From assembly GCF_000165425.1 (NCBI RefSeq), contig NW_001799012.1, positions 128,159 to 192,158 of the forward strand: a stretch of DNA of 64,000 nt, given 5' to 3'. The translations under genes and the position numbers were made by a program. Source of the stretch: Paramecium tetraurelia. Taxonomy: Eukaryota > Ciliophora > Oligohymenophorea > Peniculida > Parameciidae. The notes beneath the pieces were generated by a model. That model worked only from the letters and a program-made list of their open reading frames with translations, was not told the DNA's origin and did no database searches. Shown piece by piece: positions 39,490 through 51,858 of this stretch. Numbering within the stretch: position 1 is the stretch's first letter; every line of letters begins with the position of its first letter.

Positions 39490-40718
39490 ATGTCAAAAAA
39501 ATCTACATATGTATCGATTGGGAGGGAGATAGAATAGGGAAGGATGACAAGGTCTTCTGGTTTTAGCGATGCACTGAATGAGAAGGAACTTCGAAACAGA
39601 GCAACCAGTCTGTTACAAAAACCTTAATTGAAGAAATTTTACAAGAGCAGGAAGGATGGGGCTATAATAAAACCAAATAAGGTAGGGGAGCAGTAAAGGA
39701 ACAATTACTTGGATAAATTAAACTTGAGCAATTTAGAGAGTGCAGCTCCTCCGAAATCTGCAGCATCATATTAATCTTCAACGACTACGCAACCTCTTTG
39801 TTTTGAAATTGATTTTGATTGGCTGGACTATTGTGATGATTAGAAGTTCAAGCAATTATTTAAGGAAGACTTAAAGGACATTGCAGACATCGAACTATAT
39901 GTAGAAGAGAATTAATCATATCTCTGCCATATCTTTGCTTAATGTGCTTGTGCCAAATGCACTTGCAATAAATGCATCTGCCAATACAAAAAGAAATCAG
40001 AACTAAATTATGCATATGGAATGCTCACATCCAACAGGTTCGATTATGTACCAAAATAAAACAAATGCTTTACTCCAATCATAACTCAATCTCATTATGA
40101 CAATATTGGATTGCCAGTTGCATCCATGTAATTCAACTCCACTTAGCGAGACAATTACAAATGGATACCATAGGATAGATCAAGGACTGCTGCCAAGTCA
40201 ATGTACGAATCTCACAATCTACCCACTGGACAAACTACTAACAATGTACGAATTTTCATTCAATAGTCTTGCTCACATTCATCAATTGGAAGGACTATAC
40301 TCCCAATATATTTAAGGCCCCACAGTTTCGCACTACTGTTAAGGCCAACCTAATGAATAGAACTAATTATAGGAATCAATTCATTTGGAAGGTCAAAGAC
40401 GAGAACTAACCTACAGCTGAAGATGTTAAGTAAAAATAATTACAGTACAAAAACATCCTATATATATATAGTTAAACCATTGCAAAAATATATCCAAATC
40501 AACTGCGCTCTTTATATCAAGAATCTTTTGTCTAAAAAAATCAAAAGCCTCTTAGAGTGTTCGTGAAACCAGAAGAGATAATTCCATGTTGTGCATATCA
40601 AGGTTAGTACATAACTACCAAGCAAATGGATTATGAGGGCAAATAAATCACTGCTAAAGAGATCTAACAGAAACCATGGAAAGGAAGATTGATAAAAAAA
40701 TTATAAAATATCTAATGA
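39490..40718 (+). CDS. SAXO/FAM154-like microtubule-stabilising protein
   Basis: Seen: about 393 residues if a 47-nt GT...AAG intron at 40246-40292 is removed. A Cys-rich block CACAKCTCNKCICQYKKK near residue 155 is followed by repeated short motifs ending in aromatic/Pro residues: RDNYKWIPQDRSRTAAKSMY, LPTGQTTNNDYTPNIFKAPQ and KANLMNRTNYRNQFIW, ITTKQMDYEGKQITAKE. Known: SAXO proteins have an N-terminal Cys motif and Mn repeats binding axonemal microtubules. The Cys block here is internal. The 47-nt intron is longer than its neighbours; a one-base frame step is the alternative. Confidence 0.6.
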
Positions 40719-40772
40719 TTTCATTTAAAAAAGGAATCTCTGTTTTATAATAAAATAACTTCTCTATACAAT

Positions 40773-42651
40773 TCACAAATCTTGTTTCTAAGCAAAACTT
40801 CCATTCTATTCGATGAATTCCTTAAGTGCCTCTGCAGTTCTGCTACCACTGTATTTCAGTTGTTCCACTTTTGTGTTTCCCTTCTTGAAATGAATCAAAG
40901 TGGGGAATCCTTAGATATCTAAAATTGGTATTTTATGAACAGTGGCATCCAATTCAGCAATCAACACATTCTTGCTATCTTTATATCCCTCTGCTAATTT
41001 CACATATTCAGCTGACATAGCCTTGCAATGTCCACACCAAGGAGCATAAAATTTCACAAAGACATCCTATCTGCTTTACAATACGATCTGTTCGAAATTC
41101 TCAGCTGTCAATTGAATCACTTGTCCATCATTAGGAATATCAACTCTATCAGTTTCCTTCACTTCAAAGGATTACTCACTCAATTAAATCTAGGGCTCAC
41201 CCTTGTAATTGCTATCTAATGATTTCAGTAAGAAATCCTTCATTCCTTCGACTGTTCTCGTTCCATCAAAAGTGATTTGTTTCTTAGAATCTCCTTCAGA
41301 CTTGAAAAGTATTAATGTTGGATATCCTTGAATATCAATGCCTTCAATTCTATGAGCTGTATAATCAATCTCAGCAATTACGATATCCTTTCTACCCAAT
41401 TCTGAGGCTAATTCCTCATAAGTAGGTGCTAAATGCTTGCAATGACCACACCATGGTGCATAAAACTTAACAAACACATGATTAGGATTATCATAAACCT
41501 ATTCTTTAAAATTGGATGTGGTTAAAACATGAACTTCGCCTTCCCCTTTGAAATAATAGTCAGAATCAGAGTTCTCGCTATTAAGTTACTACTCAAGCAA
41601 AGTCTCCAACAATTATCTATGTGTTTCAAATGATTCATCTGAGAATTCTGCAGTTGTAGTTTTTTTTGTTCTATTTTTATAACTAATTAAAATACTCGAA
41701 ATTGTATAAGTAAAGGACATTTTTAGCAACAACTTTCTTCTTGATCAAATACTGGAATCTCTTATTTGGCAAAATCTAATTTGGATCAATGAGGGCAAAT
41801 CTAATTTTGTTTTTATGCAACTCTGCCAAAATCTTAAGAGTTTCAAATAATTCGCTATCCTTTGTGCCAGCCACTCCAACCAAGGGAATCTTATCTTTTT
41901 CTGCTTTCAAAAATTCTTCCTCTGTCAATGAGAACACTTCAGGATATCCATGAGCAGAGATCCATTCTGATAACCCATCAATTTCACCATTATAATTAAT
42001 TGGGGCTGGTAGTGCCTTGTGAAATAGAGTATATTTTGAAGAATGAGCTTATTACAGTTCTGGATTCACTACAATACCAAACTTAATTGCAGTGTATTCA
42101 GCAGCTACGCTTTATAAATCATCATCATTATTCACATATTTGAGTACTGCAAAAAAGGATCTTTTTAGGAAGAGATCAATCTAAATTGATTTAAAATAGA
42201 AATACTTCTTCCTGAGTATTTAAAGTAGTAATTTAATCATAAGCATTTTAGAGAGCATACTCAAACAACAAATCAACTGTGTCTGATTAATTAGGAAAGT
42301 CTTGGACAACACCATTTTTATAAAGTTTGAGTGTTGGATAGGACTTAACATTGTTTTTTGCAGTAAAAGCTTTGTTTTCATGAGCATTGATTTCTCCCAA
42401 GACAAATCCATAATCTTTTAACATTTCTGCTAACCTAATAAAAACTGGCTTCATTTTGATGCTTTTAAGTTAAATCAACATCAATACCAATATCCGCATG
42501 AGTCGATGTAATATTTGACTAACAATCTTGGATTTTCGTCAACAGCTTATTAGAAATTTTTTCTGGTAAGTTGCAAAACACCCTCAACTTCTTCGATTTA
42601 TTCTCTAGATAATGCAACGAAGAGAAGGGCTAGTAACAAGAAATATTTCAT
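40773..42651 (-). CDS. Protein disulfide isomerase with three thioredoxin domains
   Basis: Seen: 600 residues after introns of 26 (ending AAG), 25 and 25 nt. Signal peptide MKYFLLLALLFVALS. Active sites: CGYC near residue 52, CGHC in VKFYAPWCGHCKHLAPTYEE and CGHC in VKFYAPWCGHCKAMSAEYVK; a redox-inactive middle follows domain one. The C-terminus KQDL fits a KDEL-type ER retrieval signal. Known: catalyses disulfide formation and rearrangement in the ER lumen. The first intron splits the codon of the second Cys of CGYC, so splicing decides whether domain one is active. Confidence 0.93.
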
Positions 42652-42750
42652 TGATTAAAATATTCGAATTATGTTGCGTGTATTGTTATAAGTATTGATA
42701 GAAGAATATTCTAGATAATTTTTGTTTGAATTAATGACAGTTGTTTGTAA

Positions 42751-43487
42751 TCATAATAAATTAATTTAATATAATCCCTGATAATTATTGAATGGCAATT
42801 TCTTCGGTTGAAACACTACACTTTCAAAGTCTTTAGTAATCTCCTTATATTGTTCAATCTCCTTCTCAATGTTGAGAGTCACATCGAATTTGGGATACGT
42901 AAATTAGAGTCGTCTATTATTCTGCGAGATCAAGAATTTGGTTATCTATTCGTATCCTCTCAATTATGCTAATCATTTAAATGCTCATCATTCATACCTA
43001 AATCTATGGCATTGTAACCGTATTTCCCTTTTTTATCAATCTGAGCCCCTCTTTCAGTAAGAGTTTTAATGGCTTCAATTTGCCAATTGATGACTGCTTA
43101 AATGAGAGGAGTGCGGCCTTGATTATCGATTTCATCAATTGGTGCTCCTCTCAATAATAGGTAATCTATAATGGCTGTGCGATTTAGGGAAGCAGCTAAA
43201 GAGAGAGGTGTGAATTCATATTTTGTGGATTCCAAAGCATTTGGATTTTGATCAATAGCCAATTTAGCCTCATTGATATCGTTGTCGCAAATTGCTTTGA
43301 TTAATCGATAATCTGTGGTGTGATGATGAGTGGAATCTGGATTGGTATGCCATGCTGCATTGATGATCCTATTGAATGGACTGGAGAAAGGATTGAAGGT
43401 TTCTGTTCCATCATATTAGGTTCCAACATACTGAGGCAATTCCCAATTTAAAAAATGCTTGACTTTAGGTGGTAAATATGAAAACAT
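42751..43487 (-). CDS. Ankyrin-repeat protein, 235 aa
   Basis: Seen: one 29-nt intron; exactly 236 codons. Three to four ankyrin repeats from residue ~60: DYRLIKAICDNDINEAKLAI, TPLSLAASLNRTAIIDYLLL, RGAPIDEIDNQGRTPLIQAV and KTLTERGAQIDKKGKYGYNA. The N-terminus (MFSYLPPKVKHFLNWELPQY) and C-terminal helix (KEIEQYKEITKDFE) have no recognised domain. Known: ankyrin repeats bind proteins. The start lies 38 bases after the stop of the kinase gene; reading without the kinase's last intron would fuse the two in frame. Confidence 0.85.
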
Positions 43488-43525
43488 TCTTATAATTACA
43501 AAATTATGTAAATTAAATATATTAT

Positions 43526-45204
43526 TCAAAAAGCTTATTTGAGTGATCCACGAATGCTGTTTGCATTATCCACATTGTACTTCTATTGATCCTCCTAATC
43601 TAATAATTTTACTCAGGATATGATTACTTTTTTTTAATTTTGGTTGGATCTAATACATTTTAATTTGGTTACTATGAGGAATGTCATCATCTTCATTAAC
43701 ATTATAATCATTTTCTTCTAAAATGCATTCTTGTTTCTGAACCTTGACTGACTGACTCTGTTATCTGAATGTATTTCCATTAGGTTCTTCTCGATTGATG
43801 TCAGCTGTATTTGATTTACTCCTCATTTAGGGAGTAACACTAAGAGGAGTTGAGGTTAATGACTGATTGAGTTCTTGACCCATCAATGGTGTTCTGGCAT
43901 AGAGATCTGAATTCCTTTTGTGTCTTGGTAGGTTCTCTTCACTTTAGATTGCTATGAGATCAGACATAATTACAGATGCAACTGATAGTCTGCCTATTTC
44001 TGGAACCATTGATGTTAAAGAGCCAATTCAGTGCTTATTCTGAGATCAGCATTTTTCTCAAGCAATGCTCTCAACAAATGAATAGCCTCTTCACTGAGGG
44101 GATGATTGTTAATTAAACCATACTCGATCTGACAATGGTAGTTCTTCATCACAATCTCATCATAAGATTTGGCTTTGAATGGAGATGCACCGGTCAACAT
44201 TATGAACATTAGTACTCCTGCACTAAAGATGTCCACTTTGAAGTCATAGATTTTATCTTGTAATAATTCAGGTGCAACATAGCCTGGAGTACCACAACGT
44301 TTAAACATATAATCTCCACAGATGGATTATAATAATCTGCTAAACCAAAATCTGCTATTACAACATCGGCCATGTCTCCTTTTGTACGAAGTATGAGGTT
44401 TTCAGGCTAAGATGAGTTCAATTGTGTACTTTGATGTCTCTATGCAATACTCCCATCGAATGGATGTAATCAATTGATTGCAGGATTCTGTACATGATGT
44501 TGGCCACTGTTTTCTCATCGTAGGCCTTGCCCTTCATCTAATTGAAGAGTTCTCCTCCTTCCAACAATTCACAAACCAAAAAAATGTAATTGTCATTTTC
44601 ATAAACCTCATACAATTTGATCACGCCTCGAAAATCCATCTTTCTCATTATGGATAACTCCTTTATTAATGCAGGCTTATAATATGTAAATCTGCATTTC
44701 TACCTTATCGATTCGGATGTCTTGAAATTTCAGTTTGTCAAATGCCTTTACAGCGTACAATGATTGATCACTCTTCTTTTATGCACTATACACCTTTTTA
44801 CTTATCATATTACTTAATACCTTCGCAAAATTACCCTTCCCTATCAATTTGTTTATGGAATATACATTGTTAAAGCCTCTTTAAATGCAAAAGGATTTCA
44901 TATAATCATACCACACTACTTGTGCTTATTCGTTATGGGCGAACAACTCTACTGATTTTCGATTCCTCGTCAACTTGAAACCGTAATTCTTTAGTTTATC
45001 CAACGTCACGTTTTAAAGATCAATATATTTCTTATTATTCGATAACCTTCCATCCTAGATAAAGTAGGTGATCTCCTTCTAAACACCTTTCTTTGAATTC
45101 TTGATCAAAGTTCCACTAATTATTGGATCTGACATCTAAACGACATCCTTGATCCACAATTAGGATTTAGGATCATCAAAAAATGAGATCTTTGGCAAAT
45201 TCAT
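43526..45204 (-). CDS. PH-domain protein kinase, CAMK/CDPK-like, with a frame step in the activation segment
   Basis: Seen: N-terminal PH-like fold (SGTLIKNSKKGVQKEITYF; RKSVELFAHNEQAQVVWYDY). Kinase: LIGKGNFAKV, Lys in LYAVKAFDKL, CELLEGGELFNQMKGKA, HRDIKPENLIL, IADFGLADYYNPS, then MFKRCGTPGYVAPELLQDK and ISTELALQHQWF. The tail is Ser/Glu-rich. Introns of 28 (AAG), 23, 32 (AAG) and 28 nt. Between ADYYNPS and DYMFKRC the frame shifts by one at plus-strand 44309-44325 and no acceptable intron fixes it, so the total is off by two bases. Either a sequence error or a disabled kinase. All other catalytic motifs are intact. Confidence 0.75.
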
Positions 45205-45290
45205 CTCTTATTTGTTTTAATTACTAGAAAAAGAGAATAAGCAACATATATATTGGAGTATCATAAATTATATCTATATATATAAGGGTC

Positions 45291-46705
45291 TCATTAAATA
45301 AGGCAGTTCCAGCATTCCTTATTCTTCTACTTTTGTTACATCTTTTGCAAGTAGATGTTCTCATCATCAAACTTTATCAATTAAAACGGTTTCAATAATA
45401 GTGTTAGTTTAGTCTTATATTTATGACATTTCCTATTTAAAATACTACATTGAATCAATACTTGTATAATTTTTCATGTTAATCTTTTAGATACTTCTAC
45501 CGAGTTCTTAAATAACCATTCACATTATCCAAACATGTGATTTTCATCTAGAGATTTATGTATTTGTCCTTCCCATTCACTTTCAATGGGAACTACTTCA
45601 AGTCCTCATTCAAATGTGTGAACGGATCCAAATTGCGTTGGGCTATGCATATTTGGTCGTTCTCGTATTCTTGAAATAGATTTATTTGCAAGGTTCCTAT
45701 GTCTATAGTCAAATCCATCATTATTTCCTATTCAAAATTCAATCTCTATGCAACAGTCTCCACATTTCCCTTAATCTTTCTCAACAAGGTCTAATAGGAT
45801 AATTCTAATGTATAAATATAATTTTTATCATCCTTCTAAAAATCTAATATATTAAATTCATCTATTTTCATTATTTAAAATGTAATCTGCAATGATTTAT
45901 TTGCGTCCATTTCTTCGAAGCTAATGGTATCCTATACAATCTTCGATATCCTCTTATCTATCAATTATAACTATTTCACCTTCTCCAAGTGCTGCTTGTA
46001 TTTCGTAAATACATTATGAATCTAAATTTAAAACTTTTATTAGTACTTCAACCGCGTAACTATGAAGAAAACTATCCAGTGAAGATTTGCAATTCACTTA
46101 ATCTGTCTAATCCCATATCTTTTTCTATTCACTTTTATTATTTACAAAATACCACTTAATCGATGTGATCACTGTATTTCTTTATCGAAAACCAAATTTC
46201 TAAATCCGAATACCCTATCAAGATCTTCTCCTTCACTATATCGCATAATTGCGGGATTTATTGCTCTTTGTTTTTGCAAGTATCAATAAAATATTAGTAT
46301 TTTAGCATGAATTATATGTTATCAATCATATTTTAAATTATCAATATAGGTTTCGTAAATATCCTCGTCATTTGGCACAGTGGGCTTAATTTGTATATCA
46401 TATGGACTTTGAAGAGTAGGAAGAAATCTATCGACATCGTAAAATTGCATGATTGATGGCTTCTCTTAAAATATTTCAACCCATTTATTCGACAATTATG
46501 CTTTCATTTTTTGTTGCTTGATCTCCTTCTGCTAAACAAAATGAGGTAGATTCTAGTATCTATTGGGTTGTTTCTTTGTTTATTGTTTTGAATTATCCTC
46601 CTTCTTCAATCTATTTCCAACCTCCTTCAACTAAAACTCCTCGCTAAATCCATATTGCTACTCCATCATCTTGACCTCTTCCTACAATTGTTTTAATCTC
46701 TCATC
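45291..46705 (-). CDS. Coiled-coil protein, one gene with a frame step or two overlapping genes
   Basis: Seen: an upstream segment (46705-46322; SEEFQLKEVGNRLKKEDNSK, then PYDIQIKPTVPNDEDIYETY) ends in TGA. A downstream segment opens at ATG 46329 in another frame and continues with introns of 28, 25 and 29 nt to a TGA at 45291 (CDIVKEKILIGYSDLEIWFS; VFTKYKQHLEKVKQLQLIDK; TIDIGTLQINLFQEYENDQ). Each part closes exactly; together they need a +1 step. No GT...AG lies between. Mostly helical, no domain recognised; the C-terminus has a Cys-containing tail (KNKECWNCLIQ). Confidence 0.55.
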
Positions 46706-46927
46706 TATTATAAGAACATCATTCATTATTTTTGAAAATATTTCAATATTATTAATCTGTTAGATTAATTCTTTGTTTTATACATATATAATAAATTACC
46801 CTCCATATTATATTCGATCAGTACCTTACATCAATCTATAGCATTAAAGTTTGATATAAGCATATTATGCAAATGTTGAAAATTGTCTACGAATAATAAT
46901 TTTAATTAATTTAAAGATTTAGTATAT

Positions 46928-48970
46928 ATGGAGACCGATACCATCTCTTGGAAGTAGTCTGATGACTTAGATGATATCATTTATCACTAGTTTAAGATTC
47001 CTGCTGATTTACAGAAGGCTGAATTACATGGAGTATTCAAAAAATAATGAATCATTAGTTAGCTTATAGAGTTTATGAGAAGCCTCAAGAATAATCTGTA
47101 TAATGCAAATGTTGTAACTATTATAAAGATCATATTAAATTCAATTTTTGTAGTGATCTAAGTAAATCAGATGATCACTCTGTAGCAAATGAATATTTTC
47201 AAAATGTGAAGTGGATGATTTTATAACTTACAATCTTTTGGTAATACGATGATCCTATAATAACTAGTGTAACATTTGTTCCTTTCGCATTATATTTTAA
47301 CCAGTAAGGGGATGAATGTGAAAAACATCCAAATTGTGATTAAAATTCGCTTAAAATATATTCCATCTGGAATTTAATCGCCATTAATTATAGTCTTGAT
47401 GATTTAAAGTATGCAGGTGTAGTTCTTTCTACATCAATTATTTACATAATTCTAATGAAATGTGGATCTTGTGACATAATGGGGGCCGAAGCATTTAAAT
47501 AAATGAAGATGTCAGTGCTGGTATATTCAGGAATTTATATACCTGATAAAATTGAAGATGAAGAAATTCTTGAGATTTTGGATATTAATTCTGATATATG
47601 TGTCAGAGTTTATAGAGTAAATTTAAAATTGTACGAAGATCTGTTATTTGAATAATTAAAATTCCCTTATTTGAGTGATAAAGTCTCACAGTAATTATAC
47701 ATTTTTAGTAAAGAAAGAAAAGAATACTAAGAGAAGTATATGGGGACAATGAAGTTTTTAAGTAGACCTTTAAATAATCATATCTATTATTTTTAGCTGA
47801 TGAACTACAAGTATCATAGGAATTTAAGGAAAGGTTTATGATTCTTTGTGAGAAGAATAGTTAAAAATATTATCATAAGTTTTAAATCCGCAGTCCAATT
47901 TTTCAATTTTTTATATAGTTTCTTATTGTATTTGGATTCTCTATTCCCTCAACTATGGCTTAATTTTTAATATTAAAGTTAAGATATGATTTCATTAATA
48001 ATAATTATAGTGGAGAAGAAGATTAAATGATTAAGAAATTGCTAAATGTCGGCTCTACTCTAGTCTCGATGATTGCTTTTTCTATTTTTAATAAAATTGG
48101 TTCCAAAATTTTGACGAAATTGGCTTTAACTATTTATCAAATTGTAAATTTGTTTAGATATTTAGGGTATCTCACTTTAAATTGCATTGCTGTAAAATCT
48201 TGATTTAAGATATTGGAATTTATTTTAATCTGTTTATGAGCAATCAAGTTAAACTATGTTATAAAGTGAAGGAATGTTGGATTATGTGATAACATTTAGT
48301 TTCTTAAATCTCTTTGTTCCAGTAATAACTTAAATTTTTGATTTTAATCATATTTGGAGAAAAGTTAAACTGTTTAGATTGAAAGGGAAAAAAACTAATA
48401 ATAAAACCTAAAAAGAAGCAAACTTATTTTTTTAATTAAGGAAATTTAATTACTATGAAAGAAAAATCACTGTTCACAAGATTTTTGCTGTAAGCATGTT
48501 GTTTGGATTCTAATATCCATTAATTATTCCATTTTCAATCCTTTCATTATTGCTTATATATTGGGTAGATAAATGCATATTTATAAACTTTTCAATACCA
48601 GTTATAAAGGATAGACATGAAGAATTACTACAAGGAATTTACTACTTGTTCAATATGGTGGCAATATATTATTTTTTTTTTTTTGGTTTAATTACCTTTA
48701 AGACTTGGATTATTACTACTCTATTGATCATCAATGGAACTTTATTATTATGGGTAGGTTTATCATCTTTGTTAAATCAAGATTGGAATTTTCGAACACT
48801 ATTAAGCGAGTATATTGAAAAATAATACCAAATTAGTGATGATGAAAAATATTAACTATTTATCAATTTAAAGAAAAGACTGAAGAATTTTACTAAAGTA
48901 AACATTTAATAATAACATCTAGAAATCAATGAAGAGTTAAGTGGTTGAAACTACTAGCTTATTGGAGTGA
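46928..48970 (+). CDS. OSCA/TMEM63-like (DUF221) channel, copy 2
   Basis: Seen: introns of 26, 35, 22 and 25 nt give exactly 645 codons. N-terminal Cys motif (SVQCKCCNYYKDHIKFNFC), TM (ILQLTIFW region), luminal Cys loop (CEKHPNCD), TM (VVLSTSIIYIILMKCGSC), RNP-like cytosolic start (KMSVLVYSGIYIPDKIEDEE), then several TM segments (IFAVSMLFGFQYPLIIPFSI, IYWVDKCIF). The order of parts and the 'W-x-[ED]-K' turn match copy 1 at 35404. The APEP motif is not visible, so it is more divergent. The last intron is inferred; if unspliced, the stop is at 48948. Confidence 0.6.
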
Positions 48971-49165
48971 CTAGAATATTAAATAACCTTCATCAATTAA
49001 AAAATATTATAAACACATAAATTAATAATATAAAGATATTAATTGATTAGTTATTAATGAATATTACTTCAAGACCTAATATTAAAGATGAATAGAATAA
49101 TTAAAAATATTCTTTTTGTTTATCCGAAATATAATTTAAATTAATATAATATATCAAAAATTAGA

Positions 49166-50593
49166 ATGTAATCTCTACGTATTACAAACTACTCAGCAAC
49201 AGGTTTAACAGTAAAACCAAACGATATTCCAAAAGACGTTTGGAATAATTTTATATGTGATTATCCTAGATGTGGACCCGAAATTCAATTACCCATGGAC
49301 AATAATAAGAGATACGCTAAGACAGCTGCAGTCTTGATAGCAGCCATAATGGATAGTTTGATTAGTTGGTAAGAAATTGATGTACTGTATGAAATCAGAG
49401 AGTAAATGCAGTTAGATAATGAATAAACTAAAAAGATTGTCGCAGATTACAATAAATTTATTAGTTAAATTACTCCATGTTTTGAAAAGGATCAAGGAAG
49501 CATTCATTTGAAATAATAAAGAGAATACATCTACTCACATTTAAACAATTAAGAAGGAATAGAACTGCTGTTTAATGTGTACAGGTGTATTCTATTGAGT
49601 TTATACACACAAAAAGCTAGTTCTTGTTTAGTTAGAAATGGTAGAAAGTTGTCAAAGTAGGAGGCCATTTTTGAATTGTTGGGCAACTTGGATGAAGACA
49701 ATCAATTCATTTTGAAAGACCATCATTATATAGCCATATCTACAATATTGGGATTGCCTATTCATTGTTATATCAATTATAGCGATGGACAATAGATGAT
49801 AAGAAAGAGAATACATCAATTGGCAAATATTAGGTTTACAGTTGCTTTACTATTTGAACCAGGTCACAATAATAAGTCATCAAGATCTGTAAGAATATTA
49901 TACCAATAACACGATTCAATTTACTTGAACAATTTATTAACAATAGAATAAAATATAAAGAAAAAAAAGAATATTATGCTGGCCATCAATAAAGTTTAAA
50001 AGGTCTTAGAGTCAGCTGTGATTACAACTGTGCAACATTGTTCAAAAATAGTTGAATAAAAGATAGTCAATCAATTATGGCCTGATGAATTTTATTAGGA
50101 TCTGTAGATTCTTGTTTAATAATTAAATTTCAAGACTATTAAATTAGATGAAATATTGTCGACATTAGATTATAATCTCTAAATGCAGTTAGATTCATTC
50201 AAAATCATTTTTGAAAATACTAAATCTATTCCTAAATCAAACTCTGAGGTATCTCCAAATAGACAAAAGATATTTTAAAGCACTTATTTTAGAAATCAAT
50301 AAGCCATAATCAACTATCAAAATCAGAAAATACAAAAGACTAATGTTGTTTAAATTCAATAGCCATCCTAGTCTCCACTTTTTGAATCCCCAATCAAATA
50401 ATCATAAATTATTTAACCTCCAAAAACGTATTTATAGACTACTGAGGATAAACAAAGATCTGTATCCCCCTCTTCATTAAATAAAAATATTTCAAGGAGT
50501 TTAGAATTTCATGATAAAGCATTCAAATTAAACAAATCCTAAACCAATTCTATATTAAATACTTAATAGATTTAGTAATAATAACAACAATGA
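49166..50593 (+). CDS. Otubain-like protein, catalytic Cys region not conserved
   Basis: Seen: intronless, 475 residues. The central part follows otubain (C65) order: an early helical region, KLSKQEAIFELLGNLDEDNQ, DHHYIAISTILGLPIHCYIN and VALLFEPGHNN, the last matching the His-bearing 'LLYRPGHYD' strand. At the place of the GNCFYR nucleophile motif it reads DNNKRYAKTAAVLIAAIMDS with no Cys. The C-terminal 200 residues are Gln/Ser-rich and end in a run of Gln. Known: otubains cleave ubiquitin chains with a Cys-His-Asp triad. Inference: a pseudo-deubiquitinase or ubiquitin-binding protein; the family call is moderate. Confidence 0.5.
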
Positions 50594-50820
50594 TATTTTT
50601 ATTATTATCAAAATCATAATTGGCATTTAAAGTTATATATTATTTACAATATTCCTTTCTTGAATATAATTAACACCTATTTTCATTTTCACTGCTATTC
50701 ACAACATGATGTACAGTTCCACTTTCTCTTAGGGTACTGTTTTGTTATAAGGATTTTTAATCTTTTTTCATTATTATTATGATATTAATAAATATTTAGA
50801 AGCTTTATATATGATATATG

Positions 50821-51858
50821 TCAAAAATGAGTATCTTTCAATTCCCATAATTATACGCACAAGGATTTTTAATCCCAAGTTATCAGGTACTTTCCATCTT
50901 CACTCATCGAACCGAATATGTAACAAGTGTCGAAGTTTATAGATGATATAAAAATAAACTCATTTTTTTCTGTTCTTTTAATTATATTCACAAATTAAGA
51001 ATTTTTAGTGATTAGTATCTTTTTTTCTTATGAAAATTAGGCTTAGAATCCCAAATTGTAACTGTTCATTCCCTTTTATATTGTAATTTCTTTTGACTTC
51101 TCAAACTATTAATTAGAACAATTAAATTCGAATAATTAAATTGTGTTTTTATGATGTTATTAAACTACAAATTGATTCTCATTAACAAAACACAAACTCT
51201 CTCCATTTGCTTTGAAATTTATTTTTTGAATTTTATTCCATTTTTAATCAATAGGATAGTATTGCAAAACAATTATTTATTTATCAAGCCCACATACTAA
51301 AAACTTATTTTGAGATTCTTGCAAACTCACACATCTAATGATTGTTATATTTTATAAAATAGTCTAAGAATATTTATACTATTAATTTTTATCAGTGATA
51401 ATTAAACGAGTACTACTTGAATAAATTTGGTCTTCATCCTTATTCATAATGATATTCGAAATCCTGCTATTATGTTTCTAAAGCTTCATTAAATACTTTG
51501 AATGGTTTAAGCTAGTATGATGCCATATTTTAATTTCTCCATCAAAATTTCCTTACAGAATTGAATTAGAGCTTTTGACCTGGCATAACGAAAAAATAGT
51601 ATCATTTTATATAACTTAGCCTATATACTTTAATTAGTCATTTTTTAATGTAAAAATTAAAAATTTTTCGAGCCCAGCTGCAATTACAAGCTATGTATTC
51701 GTAAAAATTATTGTATTTAGTGATTCTTTGACCTAATGTTATGGTCTTAATGTATGAACATTTTAATTGTTAGTAATATTCATTAATTAAAATTAATTTA
51801 ATACTTTACCAGGTTTGCTCATATTTTGAAAATCTGGAAACCCTATTGGATAATACAT
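50821..51858 (-). CDS. WD40-repeat protein
   Basis: Seen: from ATG 51858 exactly 346 codons, no intron. WD-like blades: NTIIFTNTQLVIAAGLEKFL, SSNSILQGNFDGEIKIWHHT, CVSLQESQNKFLVCGLDKQI and DGKYLITWDQKSLCVQLWEL. The frame stays open upstream for about 35 more codons, to a TGA, without an ATG, and a coding-like stretch in another frame lies at ~52050-51900 (TCKIYWDNRIFEKTLQLDQN). So an upstream exon may be missing. Known: beta-propellers act as interaction platforms. Confidence 0.65.

Noticed and set aside
43487..43560. Kinase and ankyrin genes reading as one in-frame fusion
   Set aside because: A 28-nt GTA...TAG intron near the kinase end moves the frame to a coding-like tail (GSLKQAF) and a TGA at 43526, leaving the ankyrin gene its own ATG.
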